DNA from: Diploptera punctata
Lineage: Eukaryota; Arthropoda; Insecta; Blattodea; Blaberidae
Reading direction: 5' to 3'
Length of the DNA: 64,000 nt
NCBI GenBank assembly: GCA_030220185.1
Contig: JASPKZ010007433.1
Span: forward strand, 248,001-312,000
How positions within the stretch are numbered: the stretch's first letter is position 1; each line of letters opens with the position of its first letter. The notes beneath the pieces are model-generated. The model did not search any database. It worked only from the letters and a program-made list of their open reading frames with translations, and was not told where the DNA came from. The position numbers and the translations under genes are program-made. Below, piece by piece: positions 33,401-38,919 of this stretch.

Positions 33401-34577
33401 AGTGGTAGCGCTAGTGTCACCAAACTATTGCTCTATGGAAAGCAGAATCTATAAAAACATATGAAAAATCATTATGTGGTTGGCAAATTAGTCATTCATT
33501 CGAAGACTGCTGAAGGTGTCAGATCATTTAAAATTACAGTGTTTATCTATTACACTGGTCAACATGAGTTTTGTCTCATGAGTACTTATAGTTGTACTTA
33601 ATGCGGTTTTTTTATCGTGTTTTCAAATATGTATTCGGAATTTCTCCATCACCCACAGTTTTTTATTTCAATTTCAATTAACGGATTTAAATAATTATTT
33701 TTTTAATAAACGGTTTTTCGTCCATTTGTCCATTGTAAAATAAAACCAAATGAGCTAACTCAAATGGTTTCAGCTATGGAAAAGAGATATCAAGGGAAAT
33801 GGAACCCTAATATGCTGGCCGATTATTGTTGGACCATCAAAAGGGATGCTCCACAGGCGAAATATCGCAGAAAATAGTCATTTCTTACTTTCTAGGTGAG
33901 TCCGAATGTTCGAATATCGTGTAGTTACGAATGTAGAAAATATTAAAGTATTTGAAATTATAAATGCCTGTCTCTCGGAAACCTTGTGTCATGGAGAAAA
34001 ACCGATATCATATTTGAATTCAGGATAAACCATACTATCAGAATCATGTATTTTTCTTTCTGAGACAAAAAAAAAAAGTTTATATTTTGTTGCTCAGTGT
34101 TATCAGCCTCATAACAAAAGACAGGGGACGGAATTGGTAACATGTAATGAGGAAGGCAAAGAGGAGACGTGGTTGCCGGATTATCAATTTGGTCAACGAC
34201 TATTGTAGGTGTGGAATCATTTACATTTAAACAGCACAGTATTTGGCAGCGCTCCCCTCCCAGCCAAATAACACAACACAGGGTGACATATTAAGAGAAG
34301 GTAAACAATCAACAGCACATTCCTAGCATTACTTCCGCGTGCAGATTTAACTTGGGCAAATAATATTTGTGTGCGCGTGTGTGGGATCCGTTTCCCGACT
34401 CTCAGTGCAGATAACGTGTCACTTACCAACATCAGAACATAGAAACACGCTAACGTGCGATTGAAATGTTCTCTGCTGAAACACCAACACATCTGATATG
34501 AACTTGAGTTTAGTATCCATTGTTTCACCAGATACGAGACACATGACGGTCGCCATGTAAACAAGACCCAGCTTCAT
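1195..34577 (-). CDS. Ir75-type ionotropic receptor gene, 5' part (six exons, runs off left edge)
   Basis: Predicted ligand-gated cation channel subunit of the insect ionotropic receptor family, related to ionotropic glutamate receptors and used in chemosensation at sensory neuron membranes. I joined six exons by splice sites and phase: 34577-34427, 30292-30180, 8166-7843, 4637-4522, 2569-2402, 1403-1195. They give 1081 nt, one open frame of 360 codons. Order: signal peptide (residues 1-17), divergent N-terminal region, S1 ligand-binding lobe ending near residue 290, then FRQPPLS, TM1 (about 315-336) and the pore ending in CQQG. FRQPPLS before TM1 and CQQG in the pore are Ir75-like features from my knowledge of the family. 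TM3, S2 and the C terminus lie beyond the left edge. Introns are 4134, 22013, 3205, 1884 and 998 bp. The 22-kb intron holds LTR elements A and B, both in sense orientation. Which Ir75 paralogue this is cannot be told. An ordinary glutamate receptor is less likely because of the short N-terminal region. Confidence 0.8.
1474..2155 (+). mobile_element. LINE family 2 fragment with 8-bp target duplication
   Basis: The 198-codon frame starting at 1576, plus upstream codons broken by one stop, encodes the region after the RT palm (LLYGSESW, then the C-terminal tail). The 3' end is a GGAAGAAGAAG tail shared with the copies at 28893-29472 and 44506-45060. AGTCATCA flanks it at 1466-1473 and 2156-2163, a likely target-site duplication. 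It sits inside intron 5 of the receptor gene and is 5'-truncated and inactive. Confidence 0.75.
2318..2392 (+). mobile_element. LINE family 1 remnant beside a splice donor
   Basis: A short stretch matches the last codons of LINE family 1 (GGTGAATTATACAGG, then GATGCATGGAGAGCTTAT). It ends within about ten bases of the exon 5 donor of the receptor gene, so the start of intron 5 is partly LINE-derived. Confidence 0.55.
2402..2569 (-). CDS. Ir75-like exon 5: end of S1 ligand-binding lobe
   Basis: The acceptor GTGTTTCAG precedes 2569 and the donor GC|GTGAGTACT follows 2402. The 168 nt read TDMIVAKSWG, NGTWDGMCGYIQRGEAQIG and ITPAFIVKERLNFIHYV. This is the conserved DGM...RGEA.IG region of receptor lobe S1, which contacts ligand in the family. 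The first base completes the codon started in exon 4, and the last two bases are completed by exon 6. Confidence 0.85.
2701..3265. mobile_element. Internally deleted mariner/Tc1-like DNA transposon with TA duplication
   Basis: The left end (CTGAATCATAAATATGGC) and the inverted right end (GTGATTCAGAAATATGGC) form terminal inverted repeats. Matching continues inward through CTATACGTTTGATCGC to about 35 bases in all. TA dinucleotides flank it at 2699-2700 and 3266-3267, the target duplication expected for the Tc1/mariner superfamily. The interior holds only an N-terminal transposase fragment, so it is non-autonomous. It lies in intron 4 of the receptor gene. Confidence 0.75.
2876..3133 (+). pseudogene. 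N-terminal transposase fragment (helix-turn-helix)
   Basis: The open frame reads NDREAARREFNVALQPSTV, KWRKRLLETGRM, LPGRPRISTDAETKKRIVEAF and SPQKSTRQAAREQ, then stops. This fits the DNA-binding helix-turn-helix and linker of an IS630/Tc1-type transposase. The DDE catalytic domain is absent because the element jumps straight to its right inverted repeat. Confidence 0.6.
3268..4080. other. Intron sequence without a recognisable gene
   Basis: AT-rich intron 4. A hairpin-like pair (GTTTTACAGAA near 3758 and TTCTGTAAAAC near 3818) and a segment near 3945-4050 that recurs in part near 7080 and 48280 suggest old dispersed repeats. I cannot assign them. Confidence 0.4.
4085..4475 (+). mobile_element. 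SINE family A (tRNA-headed), interrupted by a TTAA MITE
   Basis: A pol III box A-like GGGCTAGTGGTCGGCG and a box B-like GGGTTCGATTCCC head the element. The body shared with copies at 8444, 37575 and 53648 (AATTTTTTCTTAA then AGGGAATAATTC) is split here by a 265-bp insert at 4175-4439. Confidence 0.75.
4175..4439. mobile_element. piggyBac-type MITE with TTAA duplication
   Basis: TTAA occurs at 4171-4174 and 4440-4443. The ends are imperfect inverted repeats (CCCATTCGCTTCAGG and, inverted, CTCATTCGCCTCAAA). A TTAA target and CCC-like termini are hallmarks of the piggyBac superfamily. The element interrupts a SINE whose uninterrupted copies elsewhere give the empty site, which confirms both boundaries. 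It has no coding capacity. A degenerate second copy is at 32708-32962. Confidence 0.8.
4522..4637 (-). CDS. Ir75-like exon 4: S1 lobe
   Basis: The acceptor TTGTGTTACAG precedes 4637 and the donor AAC|GTAAGTG follows 4522. The 116 nt start in phase 0 and read LTNNDSLHHLTDTVDRHIDS, then KVAYMLFSHVIDILNA. They leave two bases that exon 5 completes to Thr. The DRHID...Y.L...V..LNA pattern fits the region before SWG in Ir75-type receptors. Confidence 0.85.
4767..5070 (-). mobile_element. SINE family B (tRNA-headed)
   Basis: In reverse complement it begins CACCGCTGTGGTCTC with box B GGGTTCGAT-like text. It ends CCATAGTAATTCTGCCCG in plus-strand reading, next to a CCATCCATCC run. Copies in this window: 32380, 36523, 37738, 43122, 47470, 48345 and 49601. 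Apparent open frames inside it are repeat artefacts. Confidence 0.8.
5490..5840 (-). mobile_element. Decayed LINE 3' fragment
   Basis: On the minus strand the broken frames spell fragments of a non-LTR C-terminal tail (start VNRITAIEMD, later KEDQEQPGR). It has many stops and is an old relic in intron 3 of the receptor gene. Confidence 0.6.
5886..6265 (+). mobile_element. SINE family C (tRNA-headed), near full length
   Basis: Box A TGGACTAGTGGTTATGC and box B GGGTTCAAACCCGG lie at the start. The body runs to GGGGGAGAGCGCCTAAATC. Minus-strand copies at 8852, 35945 and 46368 share the same body and end. Confidence 0.8.
6270..7140. other. Intron 3 sequence, nothing recognised
   Basis: The 101-codon frame at 6464-6769 shows no domain or splice support. 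The last 70 bases resemble part of the segment near 3990, an unclassified dispersed repeat. Confidence 0.4.
7150..7670 (+). mobile_element. LINE fragment of I/Jockey/R1 type with RNase H-like end
   Basis: The frames read KKKLLDSIITDWNELWIRSA and then FFPTVHHRLNA. After a stop they read CKCQESIQSVKHVLLDSPVF. This order (end of an RNase H-like domain, then a C.C.E..SV.H cysteine-histidine motif) is found at the 3' end of I-superfamily LINEs. Stops and a frame change show it is dead. Confidence 0.6.
7843..8166 (-). CDS. Ir75-like exon 3: N-terminal extracellular region
   Basis: The acceptor CTATTTTCCAG precedes 8166 and the donor GTG|GTAAGTGC follows 7843. Exactly 108 codons in phase 0 read ADRLHLFNSRYKWYLLDC, INSDVTLASRVS, EYKLVQVYRIG and ARMNLHKTLI. 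The order F..RY.W.LL, SDVTLA, Y.VY and NL....L matches the N-terminal half of Ir75-type receptors. Confidence 0.85.
8444..8740 (+). mobile_element. SINE family A
   Basis: Head GGGCTAGTGGTCGGCG and GGTTCAATTCCTGG. The body runs through GGAATTTAGGTTAAG and GGTAACGTAAC to an A-rich end near 8740. Confidence 0.75.
8852..9057 (-). mobile_element. SINE family C, truncated
   Basis: Reverse-strand copy of the element at 5886. CGGGTTTGAACTC (box B) and ACCACTAGCC (box A) are near 8980 and 9022. Confidence 0.75.
9058..9824. other. Intron 2 sequence, nothing recognised
   Basis: AT-rich, without long frames. It forms the left host flank of LTR element A. Confidence 0.5.
9829..10555 (-). repeat. 3' LTR of element A
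   Basis: 727 bp, bounded by TGTAATAT and ATATTACA, a perfect 8-bp terminal inverted repeat. Next to it at 10556-10569 is the polypurine tract (purine-rich on the minus strand) used to prime plus-strand synthesis in the family. Confidence 0.95.
10602..12655 (-). pseudogene. env: env of element A (two frame breaks)
   Basis: Membrane glycoprotein of the errantivirus Env/baculovirus F-like class. Visible parts: hydrophobic signal at residues 1-24, furin-type RSKR at 128-131 followed by a hydrophobic GVLNFMGDIAKILFG segment (fusion-peptide position), a long helical coiled-coil-like region, a transmembrane segment just before a Cys-rich CCCC.CCC stretch, and a basic cytoplasmic tail. Its ATG overlaps the end of pol by 14 nt. 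One-base length changes near 11735 and 11564, relative to copy B, split it into frames 12655-11732 and 11564-10602. Confidence 0.85.
15917..16276 (-). repeat. 45-bp coding tandem repeat in pol of element A, 8 units
   Basis: Eight copies of a 15-residue unit (RQETVGSKQWNNREK, with Thr/Ile variation) lie between gag and protease. Copies B and C have four and three units at the same place. Confidence 0.9.
16536..17417 (-). CDS. gag: gag of element A, intact
   Basis: A 293-residue structural polyprotein. It has a capsid-like helical region (about residues 15-190, including LLRFIESKISGDAKDRL and FNSKQSTNETVAQWGSRL), a basic linker, and one zinc knuckle CYNCNEIGHISREC (C-x2-C-x4-H-x4-C) near residue 248 for RNA binding. 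The start follows the untranslated leader and lies 17 nt after a splice-donor-like AG|GTGAGT. The last about 26 codons overlap the pol frame, and a -1 frameshift heptamer lies at 16575-16569. It is the only unbroken gag among the three copies. Confidence 0.9.
   Translation of the reverse strand: MASEGDIDISEESYIPVVQAVKLIPRTFDGNPKHLREFIEGVEAAVQVVHPTKQPLLLRFIESKISGDAKDRLLARTERETWIQVKAILEENFSVRKTLEYYAGILFNSKQSTNETVAQWGSRLDGIAMDLRREVRNRLERLERRDNSRYVEGGLQLIGEFLKGTFVAGLKDDKIKYIVKAKGEEESLAQLIETALQEESEVKSTRFRGNQNGQGHPITGAVKREFRRPYGSEIKREVNLATKEIRCYNCNEIGHISRECGKRPQPRRHGGRDRAALGGRQGNENSGYLSSRR
16545..16575 (-). promoter_or_regulatory. -1 ribosomal frameshift signal (slippery site), element A
   Basis: GGGAAAC (minus strand, 16575-16569) is in the gag phase G_GGA_AAC. 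After an 8-nt spacer a hairpin begins (stem GGGTTACCTG with CAGGTAATCC, loop 8 nt) that extends past the gag stop codon. It is identical in the three copies. Confidence 0.75.
17764..17781 (-). promoter_or_regulatory. Primer-binding-site region of element A
   Basis: TGGTGGCAGCGCATCGGG follows the 5' LTR directly. It begins with TGG, complementary to a tRNA CCA end. I cannot name the tRNA. Confidence 0.6.
17782..18507 (-). repeat. 5' LTR of element A
   Basis: 726 bp, nearly identical to the LTR at 9829, including the CCTATTT variant that distinguishes element A from element B. CTTC directly follows as target duplication. Confidence 0.95.
18512..18644. other. Intron 2 sequence between element A and a LINE
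   Basis: Short single-copy stretch without features, up to the LINE target duplication. Confidence 0.5.
18658..19863 (+). mobile_element. LINE family 1, 5'-truncated, with 13-bp target duplication
   Basis: Perfect repeats GTTACGACCGAGA at 18645-18657 and 19864-19876 bound it. It encodes the RT palm from RSTTDQIFSIRQILEKKW through GLKQGDALSPLLFN to VYADDVVLL, then YGCETWTL and the RLRWAGHVARM tail. It ends at 19842, followed by an AGTAAGTAAGTAA tail. Frames: to 19103 (stop), 19155-19373 (shift in an A run), and the rest to 19842. RT motif A reads VGFKKAYDS where active relatives have VDFKKAYDS, so the catalytic aspartate appears to be lost. It lies in intron 2 of the receptor gene, between elements A and B. 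Confidence 0.9.
19877..20338. other. Intron 2 sequence, nothing recognised
   Basis: AT-rich stretch between two LINE insertions. No frame or repeat stands out. Confidence 0.45.
20405..21131 (-). repeat. 3' LTR of element B
   Basis: 727 bp with the same 8-bp inverted ends. It carries a private ACTTATTT variant near 20941, shared only with the other LTR of this element. Confidence 0.95.
21177..23225 (-). pseudogene. env: env of element B (one stop codon)
   Basis: Same Env/F-like protein as in A, about 682 codons. It is interrupted only by a TGA at 23030-23028, where A and C have Trp. The cleavage motif is RTKR. From 23003 a 608-codon frame is open to the stop, through the fusion-peptide-like segment, helical region, transmembrane segment and tail. 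The first third lies in the divergent block of this copy. Confidence 0.85.
23215..26962 (-). pseudogene. pol: pol of element B (several breaks)
   Basis: Pieces: 26893-25817 (tandem repeat and protease DTGA), 25715-25527, 25510-24791 (RT with YMDD, plus one extra Lys codon from a T-run change at 25237-25243), 24816-24019 (RNase H and integrase zinc domain, ended by a stop codon), 23913-23215 (integrase core with TDQ and HPESNG, and C-terminal region). The protease-RT break near 25828 is shared with copy C but not A. Confidence 0.9.
26485..26664 (-). repeat. 45-bp coding tandem repeat in pol of element B, 4 units
   Basis: Four copies of the 15-residue unit found eight times in A and three times in C. 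Confidence 0.9.
26923..27802 (-). pseudogene. gag: gag of element B (two frame breaks)
   Basis: Starts like the intact gag of A. A missing C in a run at 27441-27443 shifts the frame after about 120 codons, and a missing G at 27005-27007 shifts it again past the zinc knuckle CYNCNEIGHISREC. The frameshift heptamer GGGAAAC is at 26962-26956. Confidence 0.85.
28167..28892 (-). repeat. 5' LTR of element B
   Basis: 726 bp; matches the 3' LTR including its private variant. The only difference I saw is one A in an A run. Confidence 0.95.
29489..29688. other. Short intron 2 stretch, nothing recognised
   Basis: Between the LINE family 2 target duplication and a MITE. Confidence 0.4.
29691..29989. 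mobile_element. 299-bp MITE with AGGGCTGAAAAAAA-type inverted ends
   Basis: The left end GGGCTGAAAAAAATTGG and the inverted right end GGGCTGAAAAAAAGTATCGG are flanked by TA on both sides (29689-29690 and 29990-29991). No coding capacity. It lies in intron 2, 190 bp from exon 2 of the receptor gene. Confidence 0.65.
30180..30292 (-). CDS. Ir75-like exon 2
   Basis: The acceptor TCACTGTCAG precedes 30292 and the donor CAG|GTAACAC follows 30180. Two bases complete a Val codon from exon 1. Then 37 codons read PSAPTQLIKQMNAISDDSRV, TFVLDMLCND and STTILQQ, ending in phase 0, which matches exon 3. The phase fit on both sides and the FVLD.LC pattern before the FNSRYKW of exon 3 support it. Confidence 0.8.
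30404..30484. repeat. (CTA)n/(TAA)n microsatellite
   Basis: Eight CTA-type units followed by about 18 TAA units. It is the source of a poly-Leu/poly-Ile artefact frame. Confidence 0.95.
30637..30838 (+). repeat. Dispersed repeat F, copy 1
   Basis: About 200 bp (ATCTCTGCAGGCG..., ...CATAAACACGACTGCAG, ...CGGGTAATAA) recurs at 42039-42221. The family is unknown. Confidence 0.7.
30870..31460 (+). mobile_element. Non-autonomous element E, copy 1
   Basis: Starts GGACTATTTAACTCATGCC and holds internal text shared with copies at 38920, 50183 and 50706 (inverted). Its inner end GTTAAATAGTCC is the inverted repeat of the start. The unit ends CTCGTGGCATTACTTATGAT. No coding capacity. Confidence 0.7.
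31461..31857. other. Intron 1 sequence, nothing recognised
   Basis: AT-rich, with a short GC-rich patch (GCCGCCGCCGCTG) near 31610. No gene evidence. Confidence 0.4.
31858..32156 (-). mobile_element. SINE family D (tRNA-headed)
   Basis: In reverse complement the head reads GCGTAGTGGTTAAGGCACTG (box A) and GGGTTCAAGTCCCG (box B), followed by a GC-rich body (CTGAGTCGACCCC in plus reading). A partial copy is at 51895-52032. Confidence 0.75.
32380..32560 (+). mobile_element. SINE family B, partial
   Basis: Head CACCGCTGTGGTCTCGGGAC with ATCGATCCCCGG. It contains a run of nine G and is truncated at its 3' side. Confidence 0.75.
32708..32962. mobile_element. piggyBac-type MITE, degenerate second copy
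   Basis: The inverse of the element at 4175: it begins CCCATTCGCCTCAAAAGACG and ends CCTGGAGCGAATGG. The TTAA duplication is no longer visible. Confidence 0.65.
32963..34426. other. Intron 1 sequence, nothing recognised
   Basis: AT-rich, with short frames only. I saw no additional exon with acceptor, donor and phase support. Confidence 0.45.
34427..34577 (-). CDS. Ir75-like exon 1 (coding part): signal peptide
   Basis: The ATG at 34577-34575 begins MKLGLVYMATVMCLVSG, a good signal peptide, then LKFISDVLVFQQRTFQSHV. The donor at 34426 is TTG|GTAAGTG and leaves one base for exon 2. An acceptor-like TTTAATTTCAG ends at 34596, so the exon probably starts at 34595 with 18 nt of 5' UTR and an upstream noncoding exon lies further right. 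The longer minus-strand frame at 34564-34217 is a shadow in another phase. Confidence 0.75.
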
Positions 34578-34651
34578 GTTTGATGTCTCTTAATTCTGAA
34601 ATTAAATCAACACATTAAAGTCCATCCTTCTACCTGCTCTGTGCACACATT

Positions 34652-34653
34652 AC

Positions 34654-34701
<48 letters not shown>
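34652..34701. repeat. (ATT)n microsatellite
   Basis: About 16 ATT units directly before a LINE fragment. Confidence 0.95.
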
Positions 34702-34702
<1 letters not shown>

Positions 34703-34719
34703 TACATAATTCTAACATT

Positions 34720-35770
34720 GCCAAAAATTAGTAGAAGCTATAAAAGCATTATAGAAAGGATCTAGTTCGAAAATAAAAATTGGAAATCATATAACAAAGG
34801 GATTTACTATTACAAAGGTTTAAGGCAAGGTTGCAGTTTATCTCCAACTCTATTTAAAATTTATCTCGAAAGAGTACTAAGAGACTGGAGGAAAAAATGT
34901 CAAAAAATGGGCATACCCATCCAAAATACACATGTATATTCACTAAATTTCGCAGATGACCAGGTATTAATAGCACAAGACCACGATGACATAGAATATA
35001 TGGCTAAAAAACTAAAAGAAGAATATGAAAAATGGGGAGTTTATATAAACATTGAGAAACTAAATATAGGAGATGAAATGGAAAATATAAATTTCAACAA
35101 TGGAGAAGAACTAAAACCTAGTATTGAATGCACTTATTTAGGAACAAAATTAGACCATTCAGGCGATAACACAGTGGAAATTAAAAATAGAATCGCACAA
35201 ACAAAACTAGCAATAAATGCTTTAAACTCTGTTTGGTGGAGCAAAATTATTACAAAAAATAGAAAATTATAAATATATCAAACCATAATTCAGAGCATTT
35301 TAACATATGGTGTTGAAGTCTGGCAAATTCCTGTCAGGGAAATGAAACGAATTTTAAGTACAGAAATGGATGTTTTAAGAAGATCAGCTGGAAAATCTAG
35401 AATGGATAGAATACCAAATAAAGAAATAAGGGAAATTATGCGTGTACAAGAGGAGCCGGACATCATAGACATTATAGAAAAGAAAAGATTACAGTGGTAT
35501 GGTCATGTCAAAAGAATGCCAGAGCAAAGATTGCCAAAAATTGTTATGGAATGGATCCCAATGGAAAGGAGGAAGAGAGGAAGAGCAAAGATTGCCAAAA
35601 ATTGTTATGGAATGGATCCCAATGGAAAGGAGGAAGAGAGGAAGACCGAAGAAAACTTGGATAGAAGGGGTACAAACAGGTATGAATATCAGAGGAATGG
35701 AGGAAGATCAATGGATGGACAGAGAGGAATGACGTTTGGTTTCCAGAAGACGGCGGCAGCTGCCGTGATA
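34720..35770 (+). mobile_element. LINE RT fragment with FADD box and (ATT)n tail
   Basis: The frames read GLRQGCSLSPTLFKIYLERV, NFADDQVLIAQ, then after a stop ILTYGVEVWQIP and RLQWYGHVKRMPEQRLPK: an RT palm and C-terminal tail. A 61-bp tandem duplication at 35521-35642 changes the frame inside the tail. It ends in an ATT repeat. An inactive relic upstream of the receptor gene. Confidence 0.85.

Positions 35771-35772
<2 letters not shown>

Positions 35773-35812
<40 letters not shown>
35773..35812. repeat. (ATT)n microsatellite (LINE tail)
   Basis: Source of poly-Tyr and poly-Asn artefact frames. Confidence 0.95.
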
Positions 35813-35814
<2 letters not shown>

Positions 35815-35944
35815 CACATCTATCTACAATGACGTAACAGCCCAATGTTGGGTCCTTTGTTAGGAGTTACTGCATCAAGTTCATTTAGTTAGTCTTTTAT
35901 TGCGGACAGGTGTCATGCGGTCAACACACCGACCCAGTGACACA

Positions 35945-36165
35945 TCTACTAGGCAACTAAGGTATTAGTAGGATGAAGAAGGTCGCTAAATTTTGCTTAG
36001 AGGCCTCTTTATTCGGGTTTTATATTCTTTTAAGAGTGCGAAAATCTTCAGACTCGGGACCCATGGCTTGAAGTCCTTCCCATAGGACTTGCCCCTTGTA
36101 TTTTTCAATTCGTAAAAAATTCGTTGACCCCTACAGGATTTGAACTAGCGACTATAAATAAGCTC
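35945..36165 (-). mobile_element. SINE family C, truncated
   Basis: AAATTTTGCTTAGAGGCC, ATCTTCAGACTCGGGACCC and GGATTTGAACTAGCGAC match the reverse strand of the element at 5886. Confidence 0.7.
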
Positions 36166-36363
36166 ATCGCAATCTGTGAAAGCAATTCTAAAATTCTATT
36201 CCACCAAATAATGCCAGTAGTTAACGTTAGTCTAGCGGCCGCTTTCCCTCTGCTTTTACTGCAGGAAGTTTTTACGCCACTTTTTTCATTTATTCGTCAC
36301 CACATGTCCTGCCCATCGCAGTGTACGAGACCTAACTGTTTTATTACATTTAGTGTCCCATAA

Positions 36364-36518
36364 AGACCACGTAGCTCACTGTTATATAGTCTTCTCCATT
36401 CGCCTGTCTGCTCATCTCTCTTTGGCCCAAAAAAAAAAAATTCTTTAAAAGTACTTTATTCTCAAATGCTCGTAATCTTTTCTCCTCCCTTAAACTAACA
36501 GTCCATGTTTCACATCCA
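36364..36518 (-). mobile_element. LINE family 1 antisense fragment
   Basis: Reverse-strand text of the family 1 tail (TAGTCTTCTCCATTCGCC, GTCCATGTTTCACATCC). Confidence 0.75.
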
Positions 36519-36522
36519 TGTC

Positions 36523-36845
36523 CAGCGCTGTGGTCTCGAGGTAGCGTGCTGCCTTGTCACGCTGCGGGCTCGGTTTCGATTCCCGGTCGGGGCAGGCTAG
36601 AGGTTTTTTGAGCGGTTTTCCTCACCTATAAGATAAATGTCAGGAAGCTTAGGGCCCAATAGTCCCATAAAAGCATCCGGCCAACATCATCATTCTTATT
36701 ATTATCATCATCATCATCATCATCATGCTTCACCGCTGTGGAAAGCTACCACACCTATAATTCCCTAGTAAAGCTGCAAAGCATAGCATGAAAATGCTAT
36801 GATTGCAGTGAAAGACCTGCCCGCGGGTAGAATTACTATGGATGG
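36523..36845 (+). mobile_element. SINE family B, near full length
   Basis: Runs from AGCGCTGTGGTCTCGAGG through an internal (CAT)n to GGTAGAATTACTATGGATGG. Confidence 0.8.
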
Positions 36846-36894
36846 AAGAATAACAGTTTGGTTTAAATTTTAAGAACATTTGGAACCACAATAA

Positions 36895-37310
36895 TGAATA
36901 AGACGAGTTTCCAGAATTGAGTTTATGTTTAATTTTTTGCGCCTCTCGTTCCTGTTTTTAATTATTTTTCCCAGGCATTTGAATTCAATTCTATCACAGC
37001 TTCCATTAACTGGACATTGTCATCCCTGTATATCAGGATTAACGTTATCGTTCCACCTCAACCAACTGGGCACTTTCCCTCTGGTTTTCCTACAAGAAGC
37101 TTCCATGCCCCTCAGTTCATTCCACATGTCCTGCCCATCGCAGTCTACGAGACTTAACTATTCTTATTGTATCTGGTTTCCTATAAAGAACATATCGTCT
37201 CACTCTTATGTAGTCACTTGCCTGTTCACCTTTCTTTGGTCTAAAATGTTTTGTTAGGCTACAACTTTATTCTGAGTTACTTTCCTCCTCCCTTAAAGTA
37301 GACACGACCC
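36895..37310 (-). mobile_element. LINE family 1 antisense fragments
   Basis: Decayed reverse-strand text of family 1 (AATTGAGTTTATGTTTAATT, CTTTCTTTGGTCT, TTTCCTCCTCCCTTAAAG). Confidence 0.65.
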
Positions 37311-37574
37311 AACTCTCAACTAACTTCGTGTTTCGATGTTCTAACGTTTACTTCCCTCTCAACAGGAGTTCAATTTATGTAAGAAAAATTAAAGTTTGTT
37401 TTGTAAATATAACTGAGTAGCGTGCGTTTGATTTGTTTCTTAAAGTCTTTAATCAGTGAATGATATAACAGAACACTGTAATCACACAGACGTTCCACTG
37501 TACAAAATTACAGCTCGGGAACACGAGGACACGCCCCCACCGCAGTTTGTAATAACGATAATGTATGTAAATGG
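37311..37574. other. Nothing recognised
   Basis: Short stretch without gene or repeat evidence. Confidence 0.4.
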
Positions 37575-38135
37575 ACCAGCCTCGTGGACAGTGGTCAGCG
37601 TTTCTGACTACATTCCCGGTCAGATGACTGGAATTTTTCTTTAAAGGGAATAATTCCTGTTTTTGTCCATAGCCTGGAATTTAGGTTAAGGTTAGGTTAA
37701 GAACTCTCCTGGCGCTTTATTATCATTTATCACTCATCATAGCGGGCCCGGGTTCGATCCCCGGTCGGGACAGTTTTTCTGGGTGAGGTTTTTATCGGTG
37801 TTTTTCCTCACCTGTAAGACAAATGTCAGGAAAACTTTAAGGTCCAAACGGTCCCCGAACATCATATGGCCATCATAATCAACCTTATCATTATCCTTCA
37901 CCGGTGTGGAAAGCAACGGGAAGTTACCACACCTACAATTCCCTAGTAAAGCTGCAAAGCACAGCATGAAAATGCTATGATTGCAGTGAAAAGCCTGCCC
38001 TCGGGCAGATTTACTATGGATGGATGGATGGATATGATCCGAGGTAACGTAACTCCGCCTTCCAAGTGCCCCAACTTAAGAAATGGATTACAATTCTGCC
38101 AAAGCCGGGGCAGAAAGGCAGAAATGCCATGTGTA
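37575..38135 (+). mobile_element. SINE family A interrupted by SINE family B
   Basis: Family A head and body at 37575-37735 (CTCGTGGACAGTGGTCAGCG, then GGAATTTAGGTTAAGG) resume at 38035-38135 (GAGGTAACGTAACTCCGCC). A 5'-truncated family B copy (37738-38033, GCGGGCCCGGGTTCGATCC to CTATGGATGGATGG) sits between. Confidence 0.75.
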
Positions 38136-38149
38136 AGGAACCCAGTAAT

Positions 38150-38420
38150 TTACTAATGTTGTATCGTGTTCTCCAATCAGCGCCTGTATAATCTACTTCC
38201 CTCAAATCATGGTAATGTTTGTATCCAACCTCATTCTTGACCTACCTACAGCGTATTCTCCTTCTGGCTTTCTTAAAAAATGAATTACTTTCTTTCATTC
38301 CTCATTCGTGCCACATGCCCTGCCCCTCGTAGTCTATGGGACTTAGCTCTTTTTAATACATCCGATTTCCCATAAAGATCATGTAGGTCTCTCCATTCAC
38401 ATATGTTGTGAATTTTGTCG
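38150..38420 (-). mobile_element. LINE family 1 antisense fragment
   Basis: AATCTACTTCCCTCAAATCA and TCATTCGTGCCACATGCCC are reverse-strand family 1 text, decayed. Confidence 0.65.
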
Positions 38421-38424
38421 TTCC

Positions 38425-38875
38425 AACTTCTCTCGAAAAAGTTAAACTGAACATATATAAAACTGTTATATGGATGTGAAACGTGGACTCTTACTTTAAG
38501 GGAGGAGTAAAGATTACGAGTTTATGGGAATAAAGTTCTTAGGAAAATGTTTGAACCAAAGAGAGATGAACAGACAGGTGAATGGAGAAGACTACATTTC
38601 ATTGAGCTCTGGGAAACCAGATATAATAACAATTAAGTCTCATAGACTGTGACGGGCAGGACATGTGGCAGGAATGGGAAATGAAAAAGGGGCTTACAGA
38701 TTTGTGGTATGAGGACCTGAGAGAGAGCGCCCAGTAGGTGGTCCAAGAATGAGATTGATGAATGACATTAATAATTATTTGAGGGAGGTGAATTATAGGG
38801 GGGGGATTGGAAAACGTTATTTCAGATTAGGGATGTATGGAGAGCTTATATTCTCATACCACAAACCTCCACGCT
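38425..38875 (+). mobile_element. LINE family 1 sense fragment, decayed
   Basis: Sense text GAAACGTGGACTCTTACTTT, GAACAGACAGGTGAATGG and GTATGGAGAGCTTAT. Stops and indels throughout. Confidence 0.75.
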
Positions 38876-38919
38876 CGAAATTTCTTAATATTTTTAGACA
38901 CTCTGCATGAAGTGCAATT

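Noticed and set aside
34217..34564. 115-codon minus-strand frame
   Set aside because: It is in a different phase from the signal-peptide exon 34577-34427 that fits the receptor gene, and it reads through a good splice donor.
35342..35863. 173-codon frame ending in poly-Tyr
   Set aside because: LINE tail plus an (ATT)n microsatellite, with frame changed by a 61-bp duplication; not a host gene.
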